Source: an uncultured Bacteroidales bacterium (GTDB lineage: Bacteria; Bacteroidota; Bacteroidia; Bacteroidales; UBA932). Taken from it: a DNA stretch of 64,000 bases. Made by a program: the position numbers and the translations under genes. The DNA lies in assembly GCA_944323245.1 (NCBI GenBank), contig CALURT010000001.1, forward strand, positions 62,001 through 126,000, read 5' to 3'. The notes below the pieces were generated by a model, which searched no databases, was not told the DNA's origin, and saw only the letters and a program-made list of their open reading frames with translations. Shown here one piece after another: positions 1 through 7,905 of the stretch; within the stretch, counting starts at the first letter, position 1, and each line of letters starts with the position of its first letter.

Positions 1-900
1 CTCACGGGTAGACACGGAAATGTCGGCATCGTGGTCGAATATCCTGAATGCGAATATTGCCTGCGCCAGCTCCCTGTCGCTCATGATGACATTCGGCTGG
101 AAATGGCCTTCTGACGGCCGCATTCTCGGAAAGTTGACGCTGTATCTTGTTTTCCAGTAGTGCCTGCGCAGGTATTGGAGATGGATGGCCATCATCGTTA
201 TATCCGTTCTCCAGTCTTCGAGCCCTATCAGCACTCCGAGACCGATTTTGTGTACGCCGGCCTGCCCCATACGGTCGAAACCGTCGACACGCCATTCGAA
301 CTTCGATTTCATTCCGGCAGGATGATAGAGCTTGTAGTTCTTCCTGTTGTACGTTTCCTGAAAGCAGACAACCCCGTTCAGCCCGGACTTCGTCAGTCTC
401 GCATAGTCTTCCGAAGCAAGAGGCATGACCTCTATCGTAAGATTATTGAAATACGGACGGCAGACCTGCAGGGCCTTTTCAAGATAATCCACTCCGGCCA
501 CGGCCGGATTCTCCCCCGTCACCAAAAGCAGGTTCTCGAACGGGCCCAATTTCCTTATGGCCCTGCACTCGTCCTCAATCTGCTCAGGGGTCAGGACTAC
601 CCTCGCTATTCTGTTGTGCCTGTTGAAACCGCAGTACACGCACGAATTGGTGCATGAATTGGTGATATACATCGGAATATACATGGACACGGTTTTTCCG
701 AACCGCTCCTGAGTGTATTTGCGGCTGAGATTGGCCATAGGTTCTATATACGCTGCGGCTGCAGGCGAAATCAATGCCATGAAATCGTCAGTCGAAAGCC
801 GTTCCTTCCCGAGGGCGTTTTCCACGTCGGAAGGCTTTTTCGAAAGGATTGCCGCTGTCGTGGCTTCCCAGTCGTAATTCTGTAATTCTTCTGAAAACAT
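1..900 (-). CDS. thiH: 2-iminoacetate synthase ThiH (C-terminal part beyond window edge)
   Basis: Radical SAM enzyme that cleaves tyrosine to dehydroglycine (2-iminoacetate) for the thiazole ring of thiamine. I translated 300 codons from the ATG at 898-900; the frame runs open to position 1, so the last ~70 residues are outside the window. The radical-SAM cysteine motif is visible as CTNSCVYCGF near residue 85. The visible end reads STRE, which in the family lies shortly before the C-terminal segment. It starts 12 bp after thiG and is the last visible gene of the TPP-riboswitch operon. Use of ThiH rather than ThiO fits an anaerobe. Confidence 0.93.
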   Translation of the reverse strand, partial: MFSEELQNYDWEATTAAILSKKPSDVENALGKERLSTDDFMALISPAAAAYIEPMANLSRKYTQERFGKTVSMYIPMYITNSCTNSCVYCGFNRHNRIARVVLTPEQIEDECRAIRKLGPFENLLLVTGENPAVAGVDYLEKALQVCRPYFNNLTIEVMPLASEDYARLTKSGLNGVVCFQETYNRKNYKLYHPAGMKSKFEWRVDGFDRMGQAGVHKIGLGVLIGLEDWRTDITMMAIHLQYLRRHYWKTRYSVNFPRMRPSEGHFQPNVIMSDRELAQAIFAFRIFDHDADISVSTRE

Positions 901-912
901 GTCCGCTCCGTC

Positions 913-1683
913 TTAATCAAGAAAAGATGTCAGAGGGCTGCTGGCTTCGGCCATGAACGAACGGGCACCCAAACCTGCCTCGTATGCCTCCCTGCCTGCC
1001 TTGACCGCATCGGCAAAGGCTGCCGCCATACGCACCGGATCACCGGAAACCGCTATCGCCGTATTGACAAGCACCGCATCCGCTCCCATTTCCATGGCCT
1101 CGGCAGCATGCGAGGGCGCTCCTATCCCGGCATCCACCACTACAGGGACATTGCTCTGCTCTATGATTATGGCAAGCAAATCACGTGTGACAAGTCCCTT
1201 GTTCGAGCCGATAGGTGCAGCCAGAGGCATCACGGTGGCGGCTCCGACTTCTTCGAGACGTTTGCAAAGCACAGGGTCAGCCTGGATATAAGGAAGTACG
1301 ACAAATCCCAATTTCACAAGCTGCTCCGTGGCCTTCAATGTCTCCACAGGGTCAGGGAAAAGATATTTCGGGTCCGGATGAATCTCGAGTTTTATGAAAT
1401 CCGTCCCGAATGCCTCCCTTGCAAGCTGGGCGGCAAGCACAGCTTCTTCGGCATCCCTTACTCCGGACGTATTCGGCAAAAGCTGTACGCCGGGAAATCT
1501 TACATGCGACAGCATGTCATCCTGAGGATTGGACATATCCACCCTTTTCATGGCGATTGTGACCATTTCCGTACCTGAAGCCTTGATGGCTTCCGACATC
1601 AGTTCGTTCGAACTGAATTTACCCGTACCGGTAAAAAGGCGTGAACGGAATGTGCGTCCGCCTATAATCAATTCCTTGTTCAT
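913..1683 (-). CDS. thiG: Thiazole synthase ThiG
   Basis: 256 aa, the normal family length. ThiG condenses deoxyxylulose phosphate, dehydroglycine and the sulfur of ThiS thiocarboxylate into the thiazole phosphate moiety; it is cytosolic and forms a complex with ThiS and ThiH. The N-terminus ([20 protein letters not shown]) and the phosphate-binding region ([20 protein letters not shown]) are typical. ATG at 1681-1683 lies one base past the thiE stop, indicating tight translational coupling. thiH follows after 12 bp. Confidence 0.96.
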   Translation of the reverse strand: MNKELIIGGRTFRSRLFTGTGKFSSNELMSEAIKASGTEMVTIAMKRVDMSNPQDDMLSHVRFPGVQLLPNTSGVRDAEEAVLAAQLAREAFGTDFIKLEIHPDPKYLFPDPVETLKATEQLVKLGFVVLPYIQADPVLCKRLEEVGAATVMPLAAPIGSNKGLVTRDLLAIIIEQSNVPVVVDAGIGAPSHAAEAMEMGADAVLVNTAIAVSGDPVRMAAAFADAVKAGREAYEAGLGARSFMAEASSPLTSFLD

Positions 1684-1684
1684 T

Positions 1685-2320
1685 TTATTCTCCTTTTCCG
1701 TCGCTCAGACGAATTTTTTCAAGCATTTTTACTGTTTCTCCCGACACGTCCGCCGCGTTCAGCAAGGCTCCGGACACTGCAATGCCGGCCACGCCGGTCT
1801 CCATTATGCCGCCGATGTCTTCTGCTGTAATCCCGCCTATCGCCACCACAGGGACGCTGATTCCTGCTTCAGCGCATTTCTTCATTATCGAAGAATAGCC
1901 TTCAAGACCGAGTACAGGACTGAGATTGCGTTTGGTAACGGTAAACCTGAACGGACCGAGACCGATATAGTCCGCCCCGGCTGCCACTGCCTTTTCAATG
2001 TCGGCAAACGTATTGGCGGTGGCTCCTATGGTCCTGGACGGTCCGAGGATTTTCCTCGCTTCCGCCACAGGCATGTCGTTCTTTCCGAGATGCACGCCGT
2101 CAGCCCCGAGGGCGTTGACAAGCTCCACATGGTCATCAACGATGAAAACCGCACCGTACTTCGTGCAAAGTTCCCGGACTTTCCTTCCTGCCCGGAGGAT
2201 TTCCTCCCCGGAAGAATCCTTCATCCTCAACTGAACCCACCTGCAGCCGCCTTCAAGCACTGCTTCCGCACCGGAAACTTCGTCATAAACTGAATTCCTG
2301 TGAGTGATAAACTGCAACAT
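1685..2320 (-). CDS. thiE: Thiamine-phosphate synthase ThiE
   Basis: Joins HMP pyrophosphate and thiazole phosphate to thiamine monophosphate. I start at the ATG 2318-2320 (protein begins MLQFITHR, 211 aa) instead of the open frame reaching 2386: this start overlaps the upstream stop as TAATG, and homologues begin with this segment. Substrate-binding motifs are visible: QLRMKD near residue 30 (family QLRxKD), [19 protein letters not shown], and a C-terminal phosphate loop around VVAIGGI. Of the two ThiE-like genes in the operon this one keeps the canonical catalytic motifs, so I assign synthase activity here. Confidence 0.93.
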   Translation of the reverse strand: MLQFITHRNSVYDEVSGAEAVLEGGCRWVQLRMKDSSGEEILRAGRKVRELCTKYGAVFIVDDHVELVNALGADGVHLGKNDMPVAEARKILGPSRTIGATANTFADIEKAVAAGADYIGLGPFRFTVTKRNLSPVLGLEGYSSIMKKCAEAGISVPVVAIGGITAEDIGGIMETGVAGIAVSGALLNAADVSGETVKMLEKIRLSDGKGE

Positions 2321-2904
2321 TATCGGATATATTTTCTTATTTCCCTTATTCTCAATACAATATTTTCCGGAGTGGCATCCTTCCATACATAGCCGAGAAA
2401 TGCGGCGCCGCCGAATCCGTATCTTTCCAATTCAGGCAGATTTTCAGGCCTGACGCCGCCGAGTGCATAAACCTTCGGACCGATAATCCCATCCGATTCT
2501 GACAGAGACTTTTCCGTAAACGCCGAGCGGTAACCGTTCTTGGAAATACTGTCGTAAATCGGGCTCAAGAACAGATAGTCCTCTTCCCTGCACCTTGCGA
2601 CTTCTTCCAACGAATGGCATGACCGGCTCACTTTCCCCTTGAAACCTGCCGGGACTGACGGATTCCTTGAATTCAGGTGTACGCCGCCGATTCCGTATTC
2701 GACCGCCAATCCGACATGGTCCTGCAGGGTAAGTGCAGGATACATCCGCTCCGGCACGGCCTCTATCAGCCTGCGGAAATCGCTCTCTGACGAGCCCGGT
2801 TTGCGGATATGGACCCTGTCGATTCCTTCCGACAGGATGATCCGTATCATTTCAGCCTCGTTATCGGAAAAATGCGTATCAGTGATGACAACCGTTTTCA
2901 TCAT
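2320..2904 (-). CDS. TenI/ThiE-like protein (possible thiazole tautomerase)
   Basis: 194 aa TIM-barrel of the ThiE/TenI superfamily. It keeps QDHVGLAVEYGIGGVHLN and a phosphate loop (ALGGVRPENL) but has HIRKPG where ThiE has QLRxKD and lacks its pyrophosphate-binding lysine/aspartate set. TenI in Bacillus aromatises the ThiG product to the thiazole carboxylate phosphate; by motif loss and context that is the better guess, although many databases label such genes thiamine phosphate synthase. Its ATG overlaps the thiS stop by four bases (ATGA) and its stop overlaps the thiE start by one. Confidence 0.75.
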   Translation of the reverse strand: MMKTVVITDTHFSDNEAEMIRIILSEGIDRVHIRKPGSSESDFRRLIEAVPERMYPALTLQDHVGLAVEYGIGGVHLNSRNPSVPAGFKGKVSRSCHSLEEVARCREEDYLFLSPIYDSISKNGYRSAFTEKSLSESDGIIGPKVYALGGVRPENLPELERYGFGGAAFLGYVWKDATPENIVLRIREIRKYIR

Positions 2905-3101
2905 CCGCCGCAGACCGCCCTTATGACGGTGACTTTAGCACCTTCTTCCAAAATCTTCGCTTCCCATCCGGACTTCGGCACGACCTTGTTGTCCACGGCC
3001 ACGGCAATGCCTTCGGTCCCTATTCCCGCTTCCGATAAAAGCGAAGCCACCGAAGTGCCGGCCTTGCATTCCACAGGAGAATGATTTATAAAGACTTCCA
3101 T
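2901..3101 (-). CDS. thiS: Sulfur carrier protein ThiS
   Basis: 66 aa ubiquitin-like protein ending in the required GlyGly (AVCGG), which is adenylated by ThiF and converted to the thiocarboxylate that donates sulfur to ThiG. N-terminal MEVFINHSPVE and the hydrophobic pattern agree with ThiS. The dedicated adenylase ThiF is not in the window; it may lie beyond position 1. The E1-like gene at 9087-9821 is TcdA-type, not an obvious ThiF. Stop overlaps the TenI-like start by four bases. Confidence 0.93.
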   Translation of the reverse strand: MEVFINHSPVECKAGTSVASLLSEAGIGTEGIAVAVDNKVVPKSGWEAKILEEGAKVTVIRAVCGG

Positions 3102-3113
3102 ATAACTTGAAAA

Positions 3114-3596
3114 TTAAAGTTCGTCTTCGGTACGGCATCCGTTGAAATAGAAGTCGGAAGCCGCCTTTTCCTTGGGAAAACAGAAATATGTAATGTCAGC
3201 GGAGGAACAGATTTCCCCGTTGTACCGTATCTCGGCATCGAGAAAAACGAAATTCCTTTTGATTTCCCTTATCCTTGACCTGATTTCGATTTTCACATCT
3301 GGTCCTGTCGGGACAGGCTTCCTGAATTTCACCGTCAGGGTAGTGGTCATTCCTGAAGTCTGTAATTTCCTCGCAATCACCCACATGGCAATCTCATCCA
3401 TAAGGGCGGAATGGATTCCGCCGTGCAAAGTGTGCAGCCAGCCCTGGTAATTGTCGGACGGAGACCAGTACGATACTATGTCATCGCCGTCCTCGAAAAA
3501 TTCCATTTTCAGCCCGAAAGGATTCCCAGGGGCACATCCGAAACAATTGTAGCCTTGACTTTCAAGGTCTTTCCACGGATTTACTATTTTCTTCAT
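3114..3596 (-). CDS. PaaI-type hotdog-fold thioesterase
   Basis: 160 aa single hotdog domain. The LHGGIHSALMDEIAMW segment near residues 57-73 is the PaaI/YbgC-like active-site helix (HGG, then D/E), followed by KFRKPVPTGPDVKIE strands. Such proteins hydrolyse acyl-CoA or acyl-ACP thioesters. It sits between a HAD phosphatase (10 bp away) and thiS (12 bp) inside the riboswitch operon. No thioester step is known in thiamine synthesis, so its substrate is open; a housekeeping role or a hitchhiker are both possible. Confidence 0.82.
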   Translation of the reverse strand: MKKIVNPWKDLESQGYNCFGCAPGNPFGLKMEFFEDGDDIVSYWSPSDNYQGWLHTLHGGIHSALMDEIAMWVIARKLQTSGMTTTLTVKFRKPVPTGPDVKIEIRSRIREIKRNFVFLDAEIRYNGEICSSADITYFCFPKEKAASDFYFNGCRTEDEL

Positions 3597-3606
3597 ATTT
3601 TAGACT

Positions 3607-4284
3607 TCATCTACAATCACGCTGCGCCTCGGCATAACCGGATACATCCGCTTCTGCTCTCGGCTTGCAGTTTATTTTATACTTCACAAGCATGTCATGT
3701 GTTTCACAGCCGCTGTTAGGGTTGACCTTTATGCACTCTATCGAGGCGGCTTCTGCGGCCTGGACCCCAGTATCGGAATCCTCCACCACAAGGGCTTCTT
3801 CAGGGGCAAGTCCGGTCAGTTGCAACGCCTTGAGATAAGGCTCGGCATCCGGTTTTCCTTTGGACACATCGTCAGACGCCACCGAATAATCGAAACTGTC
3901 CTCAAGACCGTAATGCCGCAAGACCATCAAAACCTGTTTCCTCGTGGAATTGCTTACAAGAACCCTGGCTATGGATTCCCTGCCCAACAATTGCAGAATC
4001 TCCGGTATGCCGTCGATAACCGAGGTCAGGGGACTGAGTCCTTTTTCATACATCACATCGATGTCCTCAAGAATATCTCCGAGCAGAGCGTCCGAATACA
4101 TGCCCATGGATTCCAGCACTATCTTCATGGCTTCTTTCGTGGACAGGTTCTTCATGGCGACGCTTTCCACCACCATCAGATCGAGATTGTATTTAGCGGA
4201 CAACTCCGTAATTATGTCATTCCAAAGCCGTGAACTGTCAATCACGACTCCGTCCATGTCGAAAAATACACCCTTTATTTCCAT
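3607..4284 (-). CDS. HAD-superfamily phosphatase, candidate thiamine-monophosphate phosphatase
   Basis: 225 aa, HAD subfamily I with an alpha-helical cap. Motif I DMDGVVIDS (nucleophile Asp near residue 9), motif II VSNST, motif III lysine in SKGKPD and motif IV VVEDSDTG are all present, so it should be an active phosphatase or phosphomutase of the beta-phosphoglucomutase-like group. The start ATG overlaps the thiD end by 10 bases. Because it is co-transcribed with TPP synthesis genes and no thiL is visible, dephosphorylating thiamine monophosphate is a reasonable inference, not shown by sequence. Confidence 0.8.
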   Translation of the reverse strand: MEIKGVFFDMDGVVIDSSRLWNDIITELSAKYNLDLMVVESVAMKNLSTKEAMKIVLESMGMYSDALLGDILEDIDVMYEKGLSPLTSVIDGIPEILQLLGRESIARVLVSNSTRKQVLMVLRHYGLEDSFDYSVASDDVSKGKPDAEPYLKALQLTGLAPEEALVVEDSDTGVQAAEAASIECIKVNPNSGCETHDMLVKYKINCKPRAEADVSGYAEAQRDCR

Positions 4285-5084
4285 AAAGCATAAAAATGGT
4301 TTACAGGCCCGTGCCCATGGCCGATTTCATATTCCGCACCGGAAATGATCGCCCCCTCGATATATTCCTTGGCCTTCCTTACGGCTTCATTCATTTCAAA
4401 TCCTCTTGCGAGGAAGGAAGCCACTGCAGACGACAGGGTGCATCCGGTCCCGTGCGTGTTTTTCGTATTTATCCTGCGGGATTTCAATTCGAGGATTTCG
4501 TCGGTCTCGGCATTGTAGAATATATCCGTAACCGTTTCGTCATGAAGATGTCCGGCTTTCAACAGGACAGAAACCTTCCTTCCCATGGAAAGCCTGCGGG
4601 CATATTCCGGAAACCGGTCGGGATCCCCAATCTTTTCTCCGAGCAATATTTCCGCCTCAGGCACGTTCGGAGTAATGATTCTCGCGAAAGGCACGAGGAT
4701 ATCCTTCAATGTTTTCACGGCTTCTTCCTGCAGGAGGGGGTCGCCGGAAGTCGCCACCATGACCGGGTCAAGAACGATGTTTCGGATATTGTAGCCTGCC
4801 AATGTATCCCTCACTGCGATTATCAGTTCGGAAGAATGCAGCATCCCTATTTTCACCGCGTCCGCTCCGATGTCGTCCAACACGGATTTTATCTGTCCGG
4901 TAACGAAGTCTACAGGTACGGGATGGACACCGGTCACACCCACGGTATTTTCATCCACCACGGCCACGATTGCCGTAGCGCCGTAACACCCGCAGGCCGA
5001 AAATGTCTTGAGGTCAGCCTGTATGCCGGCCCCGCCGCTCGGATCGCTTCCTGCTATGGACAATGCGACATTGTACTTTTTCAT
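4275..5084 (-). CDS. thiD: Hydroxymethylpyrimidine (phospho)kinase ThiD
   Basis: Phosphorylates HMP and HMP-P to HMP-PP for ThiE. I place the start at 5082-5084 (269 aa, MKKYNVALSIAGSDPSGG): it overlaps the tenA stop by four bases and has GGAGG about 11 bases upstream, while the longer frame to 5129 would invade tenA. Ribokinase-like features are visible: SIAGSDPSGGAGIQADLKTF at the substrate site, LDPVMVATSG, and the C-terminal NTHGTGCTLSSA anion hole with catalytic Asp/Cys region. Confidence 0.95.
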   Translation of the reverse strand: MKKYNVALSIAGSDPSGGAGIQADLKTFSACGCYGATAIVAVVDENTVGVTGVHPVPVDFVTGQIKSVLDDIGADAVKIGMLHSSELIIAVRDTLAGYNIRNIVLDPVMVATSGDPLLQEEAVKTLKDILVPFARIITPNVPEAEILLGEKIGDPDRFPEYARRLSMGRKVSVLLKAGHLHDETVTDIFYNAETDEILELKSRRINTKNTHGTGCTLSSAVASFLARGFEMNEAVRKAKEYIEGAIISGAEYEIGHGHGPVNHFYALWK

Positions 5085-5740
5085 ATTTTCCATTCCTCCA
5101 TAATATATGCTGAGTTCCAGAACATCCATTCCAATTTCGTTCCCGTCACGAAGGCTTCCGTCATGTCCTTCCTTGAAGCCGGGTTTTCCTCGGCAAAGGA
5201 ATTGCAGATCGAAGAAAGTTCGGCCACGGAAGCCGAAAAACCGTCATCGGAATAAGTCTCGATCCATTTCATATACGGATTCCCCTCCTTCACGCATGCT
5301 GACAGGATGTGTTCCCCGACACGTTCATATACGAGAAAACACGGAAGCACTGACGCAAGGGCCACTTCAAGCCGGGGCTCGGCAGCCTGCCTGTAAAGGT
5401 GAGACGACAGGAACAGGCAGGTCGGGGACTGCACGCATGACAATGGTTCTCCGAAAAAGGCGTGCAGGGACTTTTCCGCCTCGATGTTTTCCTTGGCGAA
5501 ACGCCCGAACATTGCGGAGAGCTCCGGTTCGGATATTCTCGCTGCCATGATGTCCATCACCCTTGCATAATCCTTCAGATACAGGGAATCCTGACGGATA
5601 TAGTACATGAAAATATCCTTGCCAAGAGTGCCTGCGGCCAATTCCGTTATGAACGGCAGCCTGAGGATTTTCTCATATACCGGCAATGCCGCCTTCCATG
5701 CCTGATCAGTCCATAATAATGTTTTGCTCAGTATGTTCAT
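5081..5740 (-). CDS. tenA: Aminopyrimidine aminohydrolase TenA (TenA_C type)
   Basis: 219 aa all-helical TenA/THI-4 protein. It hydrolyses 4-amino-5-aminomethyl-2-methylpyrimidine to HMP, salvaging degraded thiamine. VLPCFLVYERVG near residue 132 carries the catalytic cysteine of the TenA_C class; YYIRQDSLYLKDYARV and the C-terminal glutamate region (FVTGTKLEWMFW) fit the family. Its ATG (5738-5740) lies inside an 11-bp direct repeat that flanks the mobile element at 5747-5949, so the gene probably overlapped the upstream methyltransferase before the insertion. Confidence 0.92.
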   Translation of the reverse strand: MNILSKTLLWTDQAWKAALPVYEKILRLPFITELAAGTLGKDIFMYYIRQDSLYLKDYARVMDIMAARISEPELSAMFGRFAKENIEAEKSLHAFFGEPLSCVQSPTCLFLSSHLYRQAAEPRLEVALASVLPCFLVYERVGEHILSACVKEGNPYMKWIETYSDDGFSASVAELSSICNSFAEENPASRKDMTEAFVTGTKLEWMFWNSAYIMEEWKI

Positions 5741-5960
5741 AATTTAACGTCTGTCCGACGAATTCATGTTGCTCAGGATTAAGGGATTCGTCGAACCGTC
5801 GTTAAGGATTTCTCCGAAATCCACTTTGTCTTAATCCCCAGTCGCTGTAGCGACAGCCCCTTTCCAAGGGGCGCCACCCCCATTCGCCCCCTCGCTGGGG
5901 GCTCGTCGCAGCCATAAGGCTGTTCCTCAGCAGTACTTTACGTTAAGTTTTCATAATTTA
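5736..5960. mobile_element. MITE-like hairpin element, copy 1, with 11-bp flanking direct repeats
   Basis: Non-coding element at about 5747-5949 between direct repeats TTCATAATTTA at 5736-5746 and 5950-5960. Its outer ends carry TAACGT (5745-5750) and ACGTTA (5940-5945). Inside are several hairpins, including GCCCC/GGGGC, CCCCC/GGGGG and GTCGCTGTAGCGAC blocks. The core is nearly identical, in opposite orientation, to the element at 19996-20226. It encodes no transposase, so movement would need one in trans. It is transcribed within the thiamine operon. Confidence 0.85.
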
Positions 5961-6661
5961 TACCCACATATTGCGACATAGTCGCCTTTGTCATAACCCG
6001 GGATCGGTTTTTCGAATCTGTCATCGGAGCAGACCGGATGCGTCGTAAGGGTCTGGGCGTATTCGAATCCGCCGAATCCCGCCCGTTCGAGGGCCTGGAC
6101 CTTTTCTGCCGTCGTGCGCCAGCAGGCCTTGGATGCAAGTTCTATGGGATAGGGATTCGGAGGCACGACACCTTCCAAAAGCGGATGGTCCCATGTCCCG
6201 AGAGTCTTGGCAAGATTGTACATGATGCCGTAGGAACTCTCCTTGGGAATATCTATCAATATCACCTTGCCGCCGCTGCGCAATGCCGCATGGCTGTGTG
6301 CGAGGGCCTTGTCCAGATCCGTAATATAGCCCGGGCAGCCGTTGTAAAGGACGGTGTCGTATATCGTTCCGTCCGGCTCGTATTCCTCCGCCGACGCTAT
6401 TTTCACGTTCATGCCGCGCTGGCGTGCAATCGCAGCCATGTCTTCCGACGGTTCCACTCCGTCGGTGATTGCTATGCCGTAGTCGGATTCGAGAATCTTC
6501 TCGAAAAGTCCGCTGCCGCAGCCGACGGACAGGATTTTTTCTTCCGGACGTAAAAAATACGCCACCAATGCCGCTTCGGAATTCAGTACGTTCATGTTTT
6601 TCAGGAACCATGAATCGTATTTCTCCGCAAATCTGTCGAAATTCCTGTTTGTTATTGTCAT
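5951..6661 (-). CDS. Class I SAM-dependent methyltransferase, first gene of thiamine operon
   Basis: 236 aa. Residues 40-50 contain the SAM-binding glycine motif ILSVGCGSGLFEKIL, followed by an acidic residue (GVEPSEDM), IYDTVLYNG as motif II and ALRSGGKVILIDIP as motif III, a UbiE/BioC-like methyltransferase layout. The start is 20 bp past the riboswitch terminator, so it is the first TPP-controlled gene. No methylation step is known in the bacterial thiamine route after HMP formation; its substrate is unknown. Its TGA lies inside the repeat that flanks the mobile element. Confidence 0.85.
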   Translation of the reverse strand: MTITNRNFDRFAEKYDSWFLKNMNVLNSEAALVAYFLRPEEKILSVGCGSGLFEKILESDYGIAITDGVEPSEDMAAIARQRGMNVKIASAEEYEPDGTIYDTVLYNGCPGYITDLDKALAHSHAALRSGGKVILIDIPKESSYGIMYNLAKTLGTWDHPLLEGVVPPNPYPIELASKACWRTTAEKVQALERAGFGGFEYAQTLTTHPVCSDDRFEKPIPGYDKGDYVAICGYKL

Positions 6662-6680
6662 AACAATTGTTTTAATCCTA

Positions 6681-6712
6681 ACAAAAAACCGTTCCCTGTG
6701 GCGGGAACGGTT
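6681..6712 (-). terminator. Intrinsic terminator of the TPP riboswitch
   Basis: On the minus strand AACCGTTCCC, a six-base loop, then GGGAACGGTT followed by TTTTGT: a ten-bp stem with U-tract, placed between the aptamer and the first gene. This is the expected expression platform: with TPP bound, transcription should stop here. Confidence 0.88.
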
Positions 6713-6736
6713 TTCAATCTTCTGTCATTGTTTCGT

Positions 6737-6807
6737 CCGTTTCCCTACGATGCCATTACGCATATCAGGTTCAAGGGTATAATCTCAGCCCGAAGGCACC
6801 CCTAACG
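6737..6807 (-). promoter_or_regulatory. TPP riboswitch (THI box) aptamer
   Basis: The minus strand contains the diagnostic THI-box blocks in order: GGGGTGCC, GGCTGAGAT, ACCCTTGAACCTGAT, GTAATGGCATCGTAGGGAA. It starts 12 bp after the prfA stop codon. I see no TAnnTTTG box just upstream, so the operon may be read through from prfA or use a promoter inside it. The 3' segment GGGAAACGG (6737-6745) could pair with the terminator's 5' arm CCGTTCCC, giving an antiterminator in the free state. Confidence 0.95.
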
Positions 6808-6819
6808 TATGTTTTTACC

Positions 6820-7902
6820 TTACTCGGCGGCTTTGAGACGCTCTGCGTTTTCTGCCACCTGAAGGCGGTCGATGACCTCCTGGATGTCGCCGTCCATAAA
6901 GACGGGAAGGTTGTACATCGTATAGTTTATCCTGTGGTCCGTGACCCTCGACTGAGGATAGTTGTACGTCCTGATTTTTGCCGAACGGTCACCTGTGGAC
7001 ACCATCGTCTTCCTCTTGGCGGAAATCTCGTTGAGATACTTCTCGTACTCCATGTTGTACAGTCTCGTACGGAGTTCAGCGAGAGCCTTGTCGAAGTTCT
7101 TGAGCTGGGATTTCTCGTCCTGGCACTGCACCACGATTCCCGACGGGATGTGCGTAAGGCGGATAGCGGAATAAGTCGTGTTCACGGACTGTCCTCCCGG
7201 GCCTGACGAACAGAAAGTATCCTTGCGGATATCGTTCATGTTCAATTCAATATCGAACTCGTCGGCCTCAGGCAGCACGGCCACGGAAGCTGCCGACGTA
7301 TGTACGCGTCCCTGAGTCTCCGTCTGCGGGACACGCTGCACGCGGTGCACTCCGGATTCATACTTCATCGTACCGTAAACATGGTCGCCGGAAATCTTGC
7401 ATACGATTTCCTTGAATCCTCCTGCAGCACCCTCCGACTGGTTGGTCACCTCCAATTTCCAGCCTTTCCTTTCCGCATATTTGGAATACATCCTGAACAG
7501 GTCGCCTGCAAAAATGGCCGCTTCGTCACCTCCGGTGCCTCCGCGGATTTCCAAGATAGCGTTCTTGCTGTCCTGAGGATCGGCAGGAATGAGAAGGAGC
7601 TTGATTTCTTGCTCCATCTCCGGCAGTTTCGGCTCGATTTCCGAAATCTCCTCCTTGGCCATCTCCCTCAACTCATCATCCTTTTCGTTCGCAAGGATAT
7701 CCTTGGCGGCATCGTAGTCGTCAAGCATCTTCTTGTACCTGTCCCCCGCCTCGATGATGGGAGCCAGTTCCTTGTATTCCTTGTTCAGCTGCACGTATTT
7801 CTTCATGTCGGATATCACATCCGGGTCCGAAAGCTGCGCCTGCAGCTGCGCATATTTCTCCTTTAGACTTAAAACCTTTTCTATCAATGAATTTTCAGCC
7901 AT
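6820..7902 (-). CDS. prfA: Peptide chain release factor 1
   Basis: 360 aa, full family length. Terminates translation at UAA and UAG. The GGQ peptidyl-hydrolysis motif is in [17 protein letters not shown] near residue 233, and the codon-recognition region has [14 protein letters not shown] (PxT form, as in RF1; RF2 would have SPF). Glutamine of GGQ is the normal target of PrmC methylation. The gene follows the GNAT-like gene with a 3-bp gap and precedes the TPP riboswitch. Confidence 0.97.
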   Translation of the reverse strand: MAENSLIEKVLSLKEKYAQLQAQLSDPDVISDMKKYVQLNKEYKELAPIIEAGDRYKKMLDDYDAAKDILANEKDDELREMAKEEISEIEPKLPEMEQEIKLLLIPADPQDSKNAILEIRGGTGGDEAAIFAGDLFRMYSKYAERKGWKLEVTNQSEGAAGGFKEIVCKISGDHVYGTMKYESGVHRVQRVPQTETQGRVHTSAASVAVLPEADEFDIELNMNDIRKDTFCSSGPGGQSVNTTYSAIRLTHIPSGIVVQCQDEKSQLKNFDKALAELRTRLYNMEYEKYLNEISAKRKTMVSTGDRSAKIRTYNYPQSRVTDHRINYTMYNLPVFMDGDIQEVIDRLQVAENAERLKAAE

Positions 7903-7905
7903 ACT

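Noticed and set aside
2321..2386. 22-residue extension of ThiE
   Set aside because: It lies within the TenI-like gene; the TAATG overlap supports the start at 2320.
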